From Agromyces agglutinans (GTDB taxonomy: Bacteria > Actinomycetota > Actinomycetes > Actinomycetales > Microbacteriaceae): 64,000 nucleotides of DNA. The stretch covers positions 186,001 to 250,000 of the forward strand of contig NZ_WJIF01000002.1 in NCBI RefSeq assembly GCF_009647605.1, in the 5' to 3' direction. The translations under genes and the position numbers were made by a program. This document shows, piece by piece, positions 36,119 through 44,622 of this stretch; the stretch's first letter is position 1, and the number at the start of each line of letters is the position of its first letter. The notes under the pieces are model-generated. The model was not told the DNA's origin and made no database searches. It saw only the letters and a list, made by a program, of their open reading frames with translations.

Positions 36119-36894
36119 AGCTGGGTTGCCTTTCGTGAGCGGAGCGCTTCGGGCGCGTAGGGGCTGAGGGTCACGACGTCGCCGACGACGACGACCGCGG
36201 GCGAACGGATGCCCCGCCGCGCGGCCTGCACCGCGATCGTGTCGAGCGTGCCGATCGTGACGCGCTGGCGCGGGCCGTATCCATCTTCGACGATCGCGGC
36301 TGGGCATTCGCCCCCACGTTCGCCGCGGGCGAGCGTGATGGCGGAGTTCGCGAGGGTCCCGATGCCCATGAGCAGCACGACCGTGTGGTCGCGGCCGCCG
36401 CCGAGGTCGGCGATCTGGTCGTGGCCGGTCGCGACGGTGAACGCGGTGGCGAGTCCGCGATGCGTCAGGGGGATGCCGGCGATCGCGGGCACCGACACGG
36501 CGCTCGTGATGCCCGGCACGACCCCGACCGCGACGCCCGCCGCCTGGCAGGCGGCGAGCTCCTCGCCGCCGCGGCCGAAGATGTACGGGTCGCCGCCCTT
36601 CAACCGTACGACCCGCTTGCCCTCGCGGGCGAGGGTGACGAGCAGCGCGTTGATCGCGTCCTGGGGCACGGCATGGTGCCCGGGCAGCTTGCCGACGTCG
36701 ACGATCTCGGCGCGGAGTTCCACGCCCTCGGCCGCGAGCTGGTCAAGCACGGCGCGGGCGCCGAGCCGGTCGGCGACGATCACGTCGGCGGCCTCGAGGA
36801 GGCGGAGCCCGCGCACGGTGAGCAGGCCAGCGTCGCCGGGGCCCGCGCCGACGAGCGCGACGGTGCCGGGCGCGTCGGGTGCGCCGCCGGTCAT
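36115..36894 (-). CDS. cobA: Uroporphyrinogen-III C-methyltransferase
   Basis: The 259-residue protein has the SUMT signatures VGAGPGDAGLLTVRGLRLL (residues 15-33), VRLKGGDPYIFGRGGEE (about 96-112), PGITSAVSVPAIAGIPLTHR and VLLMGIGTLAN. It adds two methyl groups from S-adenosylmethionine to uroporphyrinogen III, giving precorrin-2. Next to sulfite reductase and a chelatase, it should feed siroheme rather than B12. It lacks the CysG dehydrogenase/chelatase half. It overlaps both neighbours by 4 nt. Confidence 0.95.
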   Translation of the reverse strand: MTGGAPDAPGTVALVGAGPGDAGLLTVRGLRLLEAADVIVADRLGARAVLDQLAAEGVELRAEIVDVGKLPGHHAVPQDAINALLVTLAREGKRVVRLKGGDPYIFGRGGEELAACQAAGVAVGVVPGITSAVSVPAIAGIPLTHRGLATAFTVATGHDQIADLGGGRDHTVVLLMGIGTLANSAITLARGERGGECPAAIVEDGYGPRQRVTIGTLDTIAVQAARRGIRSPAVVVVGDVVTLSPYAPEALRSRKATQL

Positions 36895-37793
36895 CGGCCC
36901 GACTCCTGCAGCAGGCCGCGGCGACGGAGCATCCGGCGTTCGAGGGGCGCGAAGCAGACCAGCTCGATCAGGATGCCGATCGCGAGGATCACGAGGATCG
37001 TCGCGAGCACGCCCGGAAGGTCGGCGAGGAAGCGGCTGTTGTCGAGCATCGCGCCGAGACCGAAGCCGATCGTTCCGCCCGTCGTGATGATCTCGGCGGC
37101 CATCATCGACCGCCACGAGAACGCCCAGCCCTGCTTGAGCCCGGCGACGTAGCCCGGGAGCGCGGCCGGCAGCACCACGAGGGTCGCGAGCCGGAAGCGG
37201 CGTGCGCCGAGCACCGTGCCGACCCGGCGCAGCTGCGGCGGTACCTGGTCGACGCCCGCGATGAGCCCGTTCACGATCGACGGGATCGCGCCCATGAGGA
37301 TCACGAAGTACACCGTCGCGTCGGTCAGCCCGAACCAGATGATGGCCGCGGGCACCCATGCGACCGAGGGCAGCACCTGCAGGCCCGAGATGATCGGTCC
37401 CACCGCGCGGCGGATCGGGCGGACCTCGGCGAGCAGCAGGCCCAGCGGCGTGCCGACGGCGACGGCGATGAGGAATCCGATGATGCCGCGCTCGAGGCTC
37501 GTGGCGACCGCGAGCTGGAGCCGACCCGACTCCCAGGCCTCGCCGAGGGAGGCCGCGACGGCGAGCGGGCTCGGCCCGAGGTCGGGGCGCGGCTGGGCGA
37601 TGACGACGTAGAGCTGCCAGGCGACGAGTGCCAGCAGCACGAACACGATGGGCGGGAGCACGCTCGTCGCGAACCGGCTCCACGGGCCCTGGCGGCGCTC
37701 GGGATCGGTCTGCAGCCGGTCGAGCCCGGCTTCGAGCGAGCGCAGGTCGTCATGGGCGGGGGCGGTCTGCTCCAGCAGGTCCTCAGGCGGCAT
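36891..37793 (-). CDS. ABC transporter permease, SsuC/TauC-like
   Basis: The 300-residue permease has about six membrane segments (LPPIVFVLLALVAWQLYVVI and others) and the coupling loop LGARRFRLATLVVLPAALP near residue 195. SWRSMMAAEIITTGGTIGFGLG is characteristic of nitrate/sulfonate/bicarbonate transporters. It starts within the last codons of the ATPase gene (11-nt overlap). The position between sulfur genes makes import of a sulfur compound (sulfonate, sulfate ester or sulfate) the best guess. Confidence 0.9.
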   Translation of the reverse strand: MPPEDLLEQTAPAHDDLRSLEAGLDRLQTDPERRQGPWSRFATSVLPPIVFVLLALVAWQLYVVIAQPRPDLGPSPLAVAASLGEAWESGRLQLAVATSLERGIIGFLIAVAVGTPLGLLLAEVRPIRRAVGPIISGLQVLPSVAWVPAAIIWFGLTDATVYFVILMGAIPSIVNGLIAGVDQVPPQLRRVGTVLGARRFRLATLVVLPAALPGYVAGLKQGWAFSWRSMMAAEIITTGGTIGFGLGAMLDNSRFLADLPGVLATILVILAIGILIELVCFAPLERRMLRRRGLLQESGR

Positions 37794-38544
37794 TGCGGCG
37801 GATCTCCTTCCGCAACTGGTCGGTGATCTCGATCGAGAGCGCGGCGACCTCTGGCGATTCGATGCGGCGCGGGCCCGAGGCATCCAGTCGCCATTCGCCG
37901 GCCACGCGACCCGGCCGGCTCGAGAGCAGCACCACGCGCTCGCCGAGGCGGGCGGCTTCGCGCACGTTGTGCGTGACGAACACGATCGTGCGGCCGGTGC
38001 GGCGCCAGACGCGCTCGAGCTCCTCGTGCAGCAGGTCGCGCGTGATGGCGTCGAGCGCCGCGAAGGGCTCGTCCATGAGGAGCACGGGCCGGTCCTGCGC
38101 GAGCGCGCGGGCGAGCGCGACGCGCTGGCGCATGCCGCCCGAGAGCTCGTGCGGCCGCTTGTCGGCGGCGTCGGCGAGGTTGACGGTGTCGAGCAGTTCG
38201 AGCGCCTGCGCCCGGCGCTCGCTCCGCGGCACCCCGCGCAGGCGCAGCGCCAGCTCGACGTTGCGGCTCGCGGTCAGCCATGGCATGAGCGCCGACTCCT
38301 GGAACATGACGGCCGAGCCCTCGGCCGGGGTCTCGATGCGCCCGCTGGTCGGCTGGTCGAGGCCGGCGATCAGGTTCAGCAGGGTCGACTTGCCGCATCC
38401 CGACGCCCCGAGCAGGCAGACGAACTCGCCGGGCTCGACCTCGAGGTTCACGTCGTCGAGCACGAGCGGGCCCGCGCCGAAGCGCTTGCCGACGTGGTCG
38501 ATGCGGATCGCCGGCACGGGATTCGCCGGGGTGCGGCCGGTCAT
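37783..38544 (-). CDS. ABC transporter ATP-binding protein, SsuB/TauB-like
   Basis: The 253-residue ATPase has Walker A GASGCGKST (about residue 45), FQESALMPWLT, signature LSGGMRQRV (about 134), Walker B VLLMDEPFAALD and THNVREA. The Q-loop context with MPWLT is usual for sulfonate/nitrate/taurine ATPases. It partners the permease with which it overlaps, and its start is 9 nt after the stop of the solute-binding protein gene. Confidence 0.92.
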   Translation of the reverse strand: MTGRTPANPVPAIRIDHVGKRFGAGPLVLDDVNLEVEPGEFVCLLGASGCGKSTLLNLIAGLDQPTSGRIETPAEGSAVMFQESALMPWLTASRNVELALRLRGVPRSERRAQALELLDTVNLADAADKRPHELSGGMRQRVALARALAQDRPVLLMDEPFAALDAITRDLLHEELERVWRRTGRTIVFVTHNVREAARLGERVVLLSSRPGRVAGEWRLDASGPRRIESPEVAALSIEITDQLRKEIRRNAA

Positions 38545-38552
38545 GGCGGCTC

Positions 38553-39632
38553 CTACTCCTCGCCGAGGCCCGCGGCCGAGACCGGGTCGGCCCCGTCGGC
38601 CTCGAGCAGGCCGTTCAGCAGCCGCAGGTCGAAGAGGCCCTCGATCGAGCCGTCCTTCTGGGTGCCCGCCTCGAGGCCGTTCTCGACGAGCGTCTGGAAC
38701 GCCGCCGCGACCGGGTCGGCCGAGAACGTCACGTGCTCGAGTGCGCGGGTGATCACGGCGTCGGCGAGCGGCTTGCCCGTCTCGGCCTCGATGACCGCGT
38801 TGATGGCCGTCGGCGCCTCGTCGGGGTGCTCCTCGATCCACTGGACGCTCGCGAGGTGGCCCTCGAGCAGCGCCTCGACGGTCTCGGGGTGCTCGGCCAG
38901 GAACTCGGCGCGCACGAGCAGCACGGTCGTGGGGAACGCGCCGTCCTCCCACAGGTCGGCCTCGTCGACGAGCACGTGCGCCCCGGCGTCCTCGATCAGT
39001 CGCGACACCCACGGCTCGGGCAGCCACGCGCCGTCGATCTGCCCCTGCTGGAACAGGGTCAGCGTCTGCGCGTTCTCGGTCGGCGTGATGTGCACGTCGC
39101 CGCCGCCCTGCACGTCGGTCTCGTACCCCTCGTCGGCGAGCCAGCTGCGCAGCGCGACGTCCTGCGTGTTGCCCAGCTGGGGCGTCGCGAGCGTGGTGCC
39201 CTCGAGGTCTTCGGGCGAGTCGATGCCCTCGCGCACGACGAGCGCCGCACCCCCGGTCGCCGCGCCGGCGACGATGTGCGCCGACTGGCCGGCCGACTGG
39301 ATGAACGTGTTGATCGATGGGTTCGGCCCGATGTAGGTCGCATCGATCGCGCCGGCCGAGAGCGCCTCGACGGCTGCAGGACCGGCGTTGAACACCTGGG
39401 TCGTGAGCTCGGTGTCGCCGAGCGCGTCCTCGAAGAGTCCCTCCTCGAGACCCACGAGCGCGGGCGCGTGCGTCACGTTCGCGAAGTAGCCGAGCCGCAG
39501 TTCCTCTGCGGGCGAGGTCGAGGCATCCCGCTCGGGTTCGGCTTGGGCCCCCGCGGAGCATCCGGCCAGCATCATGGCGGCGGCTCCCAATGCGGTGATG
39601 GTCAGGGCGGTCTTGCTGGCCTTGCTGTTCAC
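38553..39632 (-). CDS. ABC transporter solute-binding lipoprotein, SsuA/TauA-like
   Basis: The 359-residue protein has a lipoprotein signal (lipobox LAGC, Cys at residue 25), then ELRLGYFANVTHAPALVGLEEGLF and AIDATYIGPNPSINTF. These are typical of the nitrate/sulfonate/taurine binding family, and LEGTTLATPQLGNTQDVAL follows. It should bind an alkanesulfonate, sulfate ester or similar anion outside the cell. No desulfonating monooxygenase (SsuD/TauD) lies in the operon, so the ligand may instead be sulfate itself. A tandem repeat lies between it and cysN. Confidence 0.9.
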   Translation of the reverse strand: MNSKASKTALTITALGAAAMMLAGCSAGAQAEPERDASTSPAEELRLGYFANVTHAPALVGLEEGLFEDALGDTELTTQVFNAGPAAVEALSAGAIDATYIGPNPSINTFIQSAGQSAHIVAGAATGGAALVVREGIDSPEDLEGTTLATPQLGNTQDVALRSWLADEGYETDVQGGGDVHITPTENAQTLTLFQQGQIDGAWLPEPWVSRLIEDAGAHVLVDEADLWEDGAFPTTVLLVRAEFLAEHPETVEALLEGHLASVQWIEEHPDEAPTAINAVIEAETGKPLADAVITRALEHVTFSADPVAAAFQTLVENGLEAGTQKDGSIEGLFDLRLLNGLLEADGADPVSAAGLGEE

Positions 39633-39675
39633 GGTGTCGCCTCCTTCTGTGCGATGCGGATGGATGGTGGTGCGA

Positions 39676-39737
39676 GTGGTGCGGGTGAAACCGGTGGTGC
39701 GGGTGAAACCGGTGGTGCGGGGTCAAACCGGTGGTGC
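39676..39737. repeat. 18-bp tandem repeat between cysN and the solute-binding gene
   Basis: GTGGTGCGGGTGAAACCG occurs at 39676-39693 and 39694-39711, then as a 19-bp variant at 39712-39730 (GTGGTGCGGGGTCAAACCG), followed by GTGGTGC. Each junction contains ACCGGT, so the RNA can fold in several ways. It separates the cysN stop from the start of the transporter genes. Confidence 0.93.
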
Positions 39738-39758
39738 TCCCGGCCTGCGGCGGATGCC

Positions 39759-41057
39759 TCAGGCGTGGGTGATCCCCGCGGCGAGCGTGGCGCCGTCGGC
39801 GGGGTGGATGACGAGGAATGAGCCGGCGGACCGGTTCGCCTCGTACGGCTCGAGCGGCAGGTCCGCCGCGAGGCGGAGGGTCGCACGCCCGATGTCGTTG
39901 ACCTCGAGCACGGTGGCCGGCTCGTGGGAGAGGGTGTCGAGGTCGCGACGCGACGTGACCTCGGAGACGAGCGCCTGCACGACCTGCGTGCCGTGCTTGA
40001 CGAGCACGCGCGACCCGGCGGCGAGCGGCCGCGCATCGAGCTGGAACAGCTCGGCGTCGATCTCGCGCCGCGCCGCGGGCAACGAGCCGGCCCCGCCGAT
40101 GACCGCGCCGCGCGCGGCGTCGACCTCGTCGGCCAGGCGCAGCGTCACCGACTGCGGGGCGACGGCCTCGTCGGCCGGTTCGCCGGCGACGTCGATCGCC
40201 GCGACGGTCGTCTCGATGCCCGACGGATGCACCGACACGCGGTCGCCCACGCGCACCCGGCCGCTCGACACCCGGCCGGCGAAGCCGCGGTAGTCGCGGT
40301 ACGCCTCGGCGGTCGCGGGGTCGTCGGCGAGGTCGGGCGCGAGCCCGCCCTGCGGGCGGATGACCAGCTGCACGGGGAGCCGGAACTCGTCGTACTCGGT
40401 CTCGAGCTCGTCGTGTGCGGGCAGCGCCTCGAGCAGCTCGAGCAGTGCCGGCCCGTCGTACCACGGCGTGTTCGCGGAGCGCTCGACCACGTTGTCGCCC
40501 TCGAGCGCCGACACCGGCAGCACGTGCACCTCGCCGAGGCCGAGCTCGGCCGCGACCCGGCGCACCTCGTCGTCGACGCGCGCGTACGCGGCCTCGTCGT
40601 AGCCGAGCAGGTCGATCTTGTTCACGGCGATGATCACGTGCGGCACGCGCAGCAGGGCCACCACGGCGAGGTGGCGGCGGGTCTGCTCGAGCACGCCGTT
40701 GCGGCCGTCGATGAGCACGACGACGGCGTCGGCCGTGGTGGCGCCCGTGACCATGTTGCGCGTGTACTGCACGTGGCCCGGGCAGTCGGCGAGGATGAAG
40801 CTGCGCGTGCCCGTGGAGAAGTACCGGTACGCGACGTCGATCGTGATGCCCTGCTCGCGCTCCGCGCGGAGCCCATCGGTCAGCAGCGCGAAGTCGAAGC
40901 CGGTGCCCTGGCCGAAGCCGCGCTCGGCCGAGGTGCGCGCGACCTGCTCGAGCTGGTCGGCGAGGATCGCCTTCGAATCGTGCAGCAGCCGGCCGACGAG
41001 CGTCGACTTGCCGTCGTCGACCGAGCCGGCCGTGGCGAAGCGGAACAGCGTGCCCAT
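39759..41057 (-). CDS. cysN: Sulfate adenylyltransferase subunit 1 (GTPase)
   Basis: The 432-residue protein is an EF-Tu-like GTPase with G1 AGSVDDGKST (residues 10-19), G2 near GITIDVAYRYF, G3 ILADCPGH (91-98) and G4 NKIDLLG (about 146). It drives sulfate activation to APS with CysD. It ends at residue 432 without a fused APS kinase (CysC), which fits a pathway that reduces APS directly. The ATG coincides with the end of cysD (1-nt overlap). Confidence 0.96.
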   Translation of the reverse strand: MGTLFRFATAGSVDDGKSTLVGRLLHDSKAILADQLEQVARTSAERGFGQGTGFDFALLTDGLRAEREQGITIDVAYRYFSTGTRSFILADCPGHVQYTRNMVTGATTADAVVVLIDGRNGVLEQTRRHLAVVALLRVPHVIIAVNKIDLLGYDEAAYARVDDEVRRVAAELGLGEVHVLPVSALEGDNVVERSANTPWYDGPALLELLEALPAHDELETEYDEFRLPVQLVIRPQGGLAPDLADDPATAEAYRDYRGFAGRVSSGRVRVGDRVSVHPSGIETTVAAIDVAGEPADEAVAPQSVTLRLADEVDAARGAVIGGAGSLPAARREIDAELFQLDARPLAAGSRVLVKHGTQVVQALVSEVTSRRDLDTLSHEPATVLEVNDIGRATLRLAADLPLEPYEANRSAGSFLVIHPADGATLAAGITHA

Positions 41058-42001
41058 CAGAAGTACCCGTCCTTCTTGCGGTCCTCCATGGCGGCCTCCG
41101 ACAGTCGGTCGTCGGCGCGCGTGGCCCCGCGCTCGGTCACGGTCGTGCGGGCGACCTCGCGCACCACGGCCGCGACGTCAGAGGCATCCGATTCGACGGC
41201 GCCCGTGCAGCTCATGTCGCCGACCGTGCGGTACCGCACGACGCGGCGCTCGACGGGCTCGTGGGGTGCCGGCTGCGACACCTCGCCGACCGCGCGCCAC
41301 ATGCCGTCGCGGCGGAACACCTCGCGCTCGTGCGCGTAGTAGAGCGGCGGCAGTTCGATGCCCTCGCGCTCGATGTATCGCCACACGTCGAGCTCGGTCC
41401 AGTTCGAGATCGGGAACGCGCGCACGTGCTGCCCGGGCGTGTGCCGGCCGTTGTACAGGCTCCAGAGCTCGGGGCGCTGGTTGCGCGGGTCCCACTGGCC
41501 GAACTCGTCGCGCAGCGAGATGATGCGCTCCTTCGCGCGCGCCTTGTCTTCGTCGCGACGCGCGCCGCCGAAGACGGCGTCGTGGCGGCCCGCCGCGATC
41601 GCGTCGAGCAGCGGCAGCGTCTGCAGCGGATTGCGCGTGCCGTCGGCCCTCTCCTGCAACCGGCCGTCGTCGACGTAGTCCTGTACGGATGCCACTTCCA
41701 GGCGGATGCCCAGTCGCGCCACGGTCTCGTCGCGGAACGCGATGACCTCCGGGAAGTTGTGGCCCGTGTCGACGTGCAGCACCGGGAACGGCACCCGGCC
41801 CGGCCGGAACGCCTTCGCCGCGAGGTGGAGCACGACGACCGAGTCCTTGCCGCCCGAGAACAGCAGCACGGGCCGCTCGAACTCGGCGACGACCTCGCGG
41901 ATGATGTGGATGCCCTCGGCCTCGAGCAGGTCGAGGGTGTCGAGGCGGGCGTCGAGGCGGGCCGGAGCGCCGGCGACGGCCCTTGACTCGGTTTCAATCA
42001 C
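41057..42001 (-). CDS. cysD: Sulfate adenylyltransferase subunit 2
   Basis: The 314-residue protein has the PP-loop VLLFSGGKDSVVVLHLAAKA (about residues 45-64), VLHVDTGHNFPEVIAFRD, GGARRDEDKARAKERI and the C-terminal GRLSEAAMEDRKKDGYF-like ending (here DDRLSEAAMEDRKKDGYF). It transfers adenylate from ATP to sulfate. The start is a GTG at 42001, 8 nt inside the end of cysH; the frame is open further upstream only as a shadow of that gene. Confidence 0.96.
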   Translation of the reverse strand: MIETESRAVAGAPARLDARLDTLDLLEAEGIHIIREVVAEFERPVLLFSGGKDSVVVLHLAAKAFRPGRVPFPVLHVDTGHNFPEVIAFRDETVARLGIRLEVASVQDYVDDGRLQERADGTRNPLQTLPLLDAIAAGRHDAVFGGARRDEDKARAKERIISLRDEFGQWDPRNQRPELWSLYNGRHTPGQHVRAFPISNWTELDVWRYIEREGIELPPLYYAHEREVFRRDGMWRAVGEVSQPAPHEPVERRVVRYRTVGDMSCTGAVESDASDVAAVVREVARTTVTERGATRADDRLSEAAMEDRKKDGYF

Positions 42002-42755
42002 TGTGCAACCCGCATTCCGTCTTGCCGAGCCCGGCCCAGCGGCCAGACCTCGGATCCTCTCCGGGGGCGACCCGCTTCGTGCAGGGCTCGCACCCGATCG
42101 ACGGGTAGCCCTGCCCCAGCAGATCGTTGACGGGCACGCCGAAGGCGCCCGCGTAGTCGAGCAGGTCGTCGAAGCTCCAGGCCGCGAGCGGGTTGACCTT
42201 GACGAGGCCGTTGCGCTCGTCCCACTGCACGAGCGGCGTGTTCGTGCGCGTGGGCGCCTCGTCGCGGCGCACGCCCGTGAACCACAGCTCGTAGCCGCCG
42301 AGCGACCGCTGCAGCGGCTCGACCTTGCGCCGCGCGCAGCACAGGTTCGGGTCGCGCGAGAAGAGTTCGGCGCCGAGCTGCGCGTCCTGCTCGGCCACGG
42401 TCTGCTCGGGACGCACGTCGACGATGCGCACATCGAGGGCCGCGGCGACGAGGTCGCGCGTCTCGTACGTCTTCGCGAAGTGGTAGCCCGTGTCGAGGAA
42501 GAGCACGTCGACGCCCGGCAGCGACTGCGCGACCACATGCGGCAGCACGGCATCGGCCATCGAGCAGGCGACCGCCGCGGCATCCGTCGAGAAGTTGGCC
42601 GCGACCCAGGCGACGACCTCGTAGGCGGATGCCTCGTCGGCCGCGCCGTTGCGCAGCGCGGCGTTGCCCGCCTCGGCGAGGGCGCGCAGCTCGTCGGCGC
42701 CGCGTTTCGTCGGTCGAGTGGCGCGACCGGCGGCGCCGAGGTTGCGCGCGCTCAC
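41994..42755 (-). CDS. cysH: Adenylylsulfate (APS) reductase, CysH type
   Basis: The 253-residue enzyme has LFLDTGYHFAKTYETRDLV (about 85-103), Cys139-Cys140 and Cys222-x-x-Cys225, the four ligands of a [4Fe-4S] cluster found in APS-type but not PAPS-type enzymes. The catalytic Cys248 is in ECGLH at the C-terminus. It reduces APS to sulfite and AMP with thioredoxin. The GTG start has GGAGG upstream and overlaps the sir stop by 4 nt. Confidence 0.96.
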   Translation of the reverse strand: MSARNLGAAGRATRPTKRGADELRALAEAGNAALRNGAADEASAYEVVAWVAANFSTDAAAVACSMADAVLPHVVAQSLPGVDVLFLDTGYHFAKTYETRDLVAAALDVRIVDVRPEQTVAEQDAQLGAELFSRDPNLCCARRKVEPLQRSLGGYELWFTGVRRDEAPTRTNTPLVQWDERNGLVKVNPLAAWSFDDLLDYAGAFGVPVNDLLGQGYPSIGCEPCTKRVAPGEDPRSGRWAGLGKTECGLHSD

Positions 42756-44527
42756 TGGAGGGCCTCCTCGTCGGCTCGGTGCGCCCACTCGGCGAACGTC
42801 TCGCCGACGGCGGCGTCGTGCTCGTCGAGGAAGCGGCGCACGACCCGCTCGACGTAGTCGGCGAGCCCCGTCGCGGTGACCTTGAGGCCGCGCACGGTGC
42901 GGCCGGTGCCGGCCTCCTCGCGGTCGGCCGAGGCGAGTCCGCCGCCGAGGTGCACCTGGAAGCCGGGGGTCTGCCCGCCGTCGCCGTCGGGCAGCAGCTG
43001 GCCCTTGAGCCCGATGTCGGCCGTCTGGATGCGCGCGCACGAGTTGGGGCATCCGTTGACGTGCAGCGAGATCGGATGCGGCAGGTCGATGCCCGCAAGC
43101 CGTTCTTCGAGCGCGATCACGGCGTCGGTCGCGGTCTGCTTCGTCTCGACGATCGCGAGCTTGCAGAACTCGATGCCCGTGCACGCGATCGTGCCGCGGC
43201 GGAACAGCGACGGCCGCGCCTGGAGGCCCAGCTCGTCGAGCTCGGCGATGACCTGCTCGACCTCGTCGGCCGGGATGTCGAGGAGCACGAGCTTCTGGTG
43301 CGGCGTCGTGCGCAGGCGCTTCGAGTCGTGGCGCTCGAGCAGGTCGGCGAGGGCCGTGAGGGTCGAGCCCGAGATGCGGCCGACGAAGGGCGTCACGCCG
43401 ATGTAGGCGCGCCCGTCGTTCTGGGCGTGCACGCCGACGTGGTCGCCCTGGGTCAGCGGCTTGGGTGCGGGCGGCCCGTCGGGCAGGGCGTAGCCCAGGT
43501 ACTCGGTCTCGAGCACCTCGCGGAAGCGCTCGGCACCCCAGTCGGCGACGAGGTACTTCAGCCGCGCGCGGTTGCGCAGGCGCCGGTAGCCGTAGTCGCG
43601 GAAGATCGAGACGACGCCCTCCCACACCTCGGCCACGCGCGCGGGTTCCACGAAAGTGCCCGTGCGCACCGCGAGGTGCGCGTTGGTCGAGAGGCCGCCC
43701 CCGACCCACAGGTCGTAGCCGATACCGAGTTCGGGGTGCTCGACCGCGACGAACGCGACGTCGTTGATCTCGTGCACGACGTCCTGGCTGGGATGCCCCG
43801 TGATCGCGCTCTTGAACTTGCGGGGCAGGTTCGCGAACTCGGGGTCGCCGATGTACTTCCGCTGGATCTCCTCGATCTGCGGCGTCGGATCGATCAGCTC
43901 GTCGGCAGCGATGCCCGCGACGGGCGAGCCGAGGATGACGCGCGGCACGTCGCCGCAGGCCTCGGTCGTCGACAGCCCGACGCTCTCGAGGCGGCGCCAG
44001 ATCTCGGGGACGTCCTCGACGCGCACCCAGTGCAGCTGCACGTTCTGGCGGTCGGTCAGGTCGGCCGTGTCGCGTGCGAACTCGGTCGAGATGCCGCCGA
44101 TCGTGCGCAGCTGCTCGGTGGTGAGCTGCCCGCCGTCGATGCGGACGCGCAGCATGAAGTACTCGTCCTCGAGCTCGTGCGGCTCGAGCGTCGCGGTCTT
44201 GCCGCCGTCGATGCCGGGCTTGCGCTGCGTGTACAGGCCCCACCAGCGGAACCGGCCGTGCAGGTCGGTCGGGTCGATGCTCGCGAAGCCGCCGGCCGCG
44301 TAGGTCTGCTCGATGCGCTCGCGCACCGCGAGGCCGCCGTCCTGCTGCTTCCACGCCTCGTTGGCGTTCAGCGGTTCGGTGCCGTCGACCTTCCACTGTC
44401 CGTTCGGCTTCGACGACGGGCGAGCGGGGCGGGCGGCGCCGGCGGGGCGAGCCGGGCGCTCGGCGCGCTCGCGCGCGCCGGTGCGGGTCGGCTCCTCGGG
44501 CCGCACGGTCGCCTCGCTGATCGTCAT
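42752..44527 (-). CDS. sir: Ferredoxin-dependent sulfite reductase (NirA/Sir type)
   Basis: The 591-residue protein begins with about 45 Arg/Pro/Ala-rich residues and then follows NirA/Sir sequences: LHGRFRWWGLYTQRKPG, TDRQNVQLHWV, VPRVILGSPVAG, KFKSAITGH and the siroheme-[4Fe-4S] ligands CTGIEFC and NGCPNSCAR (about 443-489). It reduces sulfite to sulfide with six electrons from ferredoxin. It is the first gene of the sir-cysHDN operon and apparently starts on a leaderless mRNA. A nitrite reductase is a possible alternative, but the neighbours decide for sulfite. Confidence 0.95.
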   Translation of the reverse strand: MTISEATVRPEEPTRTGARERAERPARPAGAARPARPSSKPNGQWKVDGTEPLNANEAWKQQDGGLAVRERIEQTYAAGGFASIDPTDLHGRFRWWGLYTQRKPGIDGGKTATLEPHELEDEYFMLRVRIDGGQLTTEQLRTIGGISTEFARDTADLTDRQNVQLHWVRVEDVPEIWRRLESVGLSTTEACGDVPRVILGSPVAGIAADELIDPTPQIEEIQRKYIGDPEFANLPRKFKSAITGHPSQDVVHEINDVAFVAVEHPELGIGYDLWVGGGLSTNAHLAVRTGTFVEPARVAEVWEGVVSIFRDYGYRRLRNRARLKYLVADWGAERFREVLETEYLGYALPDGPPAPKPLTQGDHVGVHAQNDGRAYIGVTPFVGRISGSTLTALADLLERHDSKRLRTTPHQKLVLLDIPADEVEQVIAELDELGLQARPSLFRRGTIACTGIEFCKLAIVETKQTATDAVIALEERLAGIDLPHPISLHVNGCPNSCARIQTADIGLKGQLLPDGDGGQTPGFQVHLGGGLASADREEAGTGRTVRGLKVTATGLADYVERVVRRFLDEHDAAVGETFAEWAHRADEEALQ

Positions 44528-44533
44528 GCCCCG

Positions 44534-44539
44534 AAGCTA
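44534..44539 (-). promoter_or_regulatory. Putative -10 element of a leaderless sir promoter
   Basis: On the minus strand TAGCTT ends 6 nt before the sir ATG. Upstream, ACGGT-N7-ACCGT (44607-44623) with flanking direct TGTGACG words is a candidate control site, although it touches the end of the chelatase gene. Confidence 0.45.
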
Positions 44540-44622
44540 GGCGAGGCGTGCCGAGGCGGCATCCCGGTTCCGTCGCCTTCCGACACGTCGGGTCACGCGG
44601 CGTCACACGGTGCGAAAAACCG

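Noticed and set aside
39676..39737. Tandem 18-bp repeat considered as a CRISPR array
   Set aside because: The copies are contiguous, with no spacers, and no cas genes are near.
41994..44606. 870-codon frame that appears to fuse a protein upstream to CysH
   Set aside because: The upstream part is an out-of-frame shadow of sir. CysH has its own GTG with GGAGG at 42755 and a complete domain from there.
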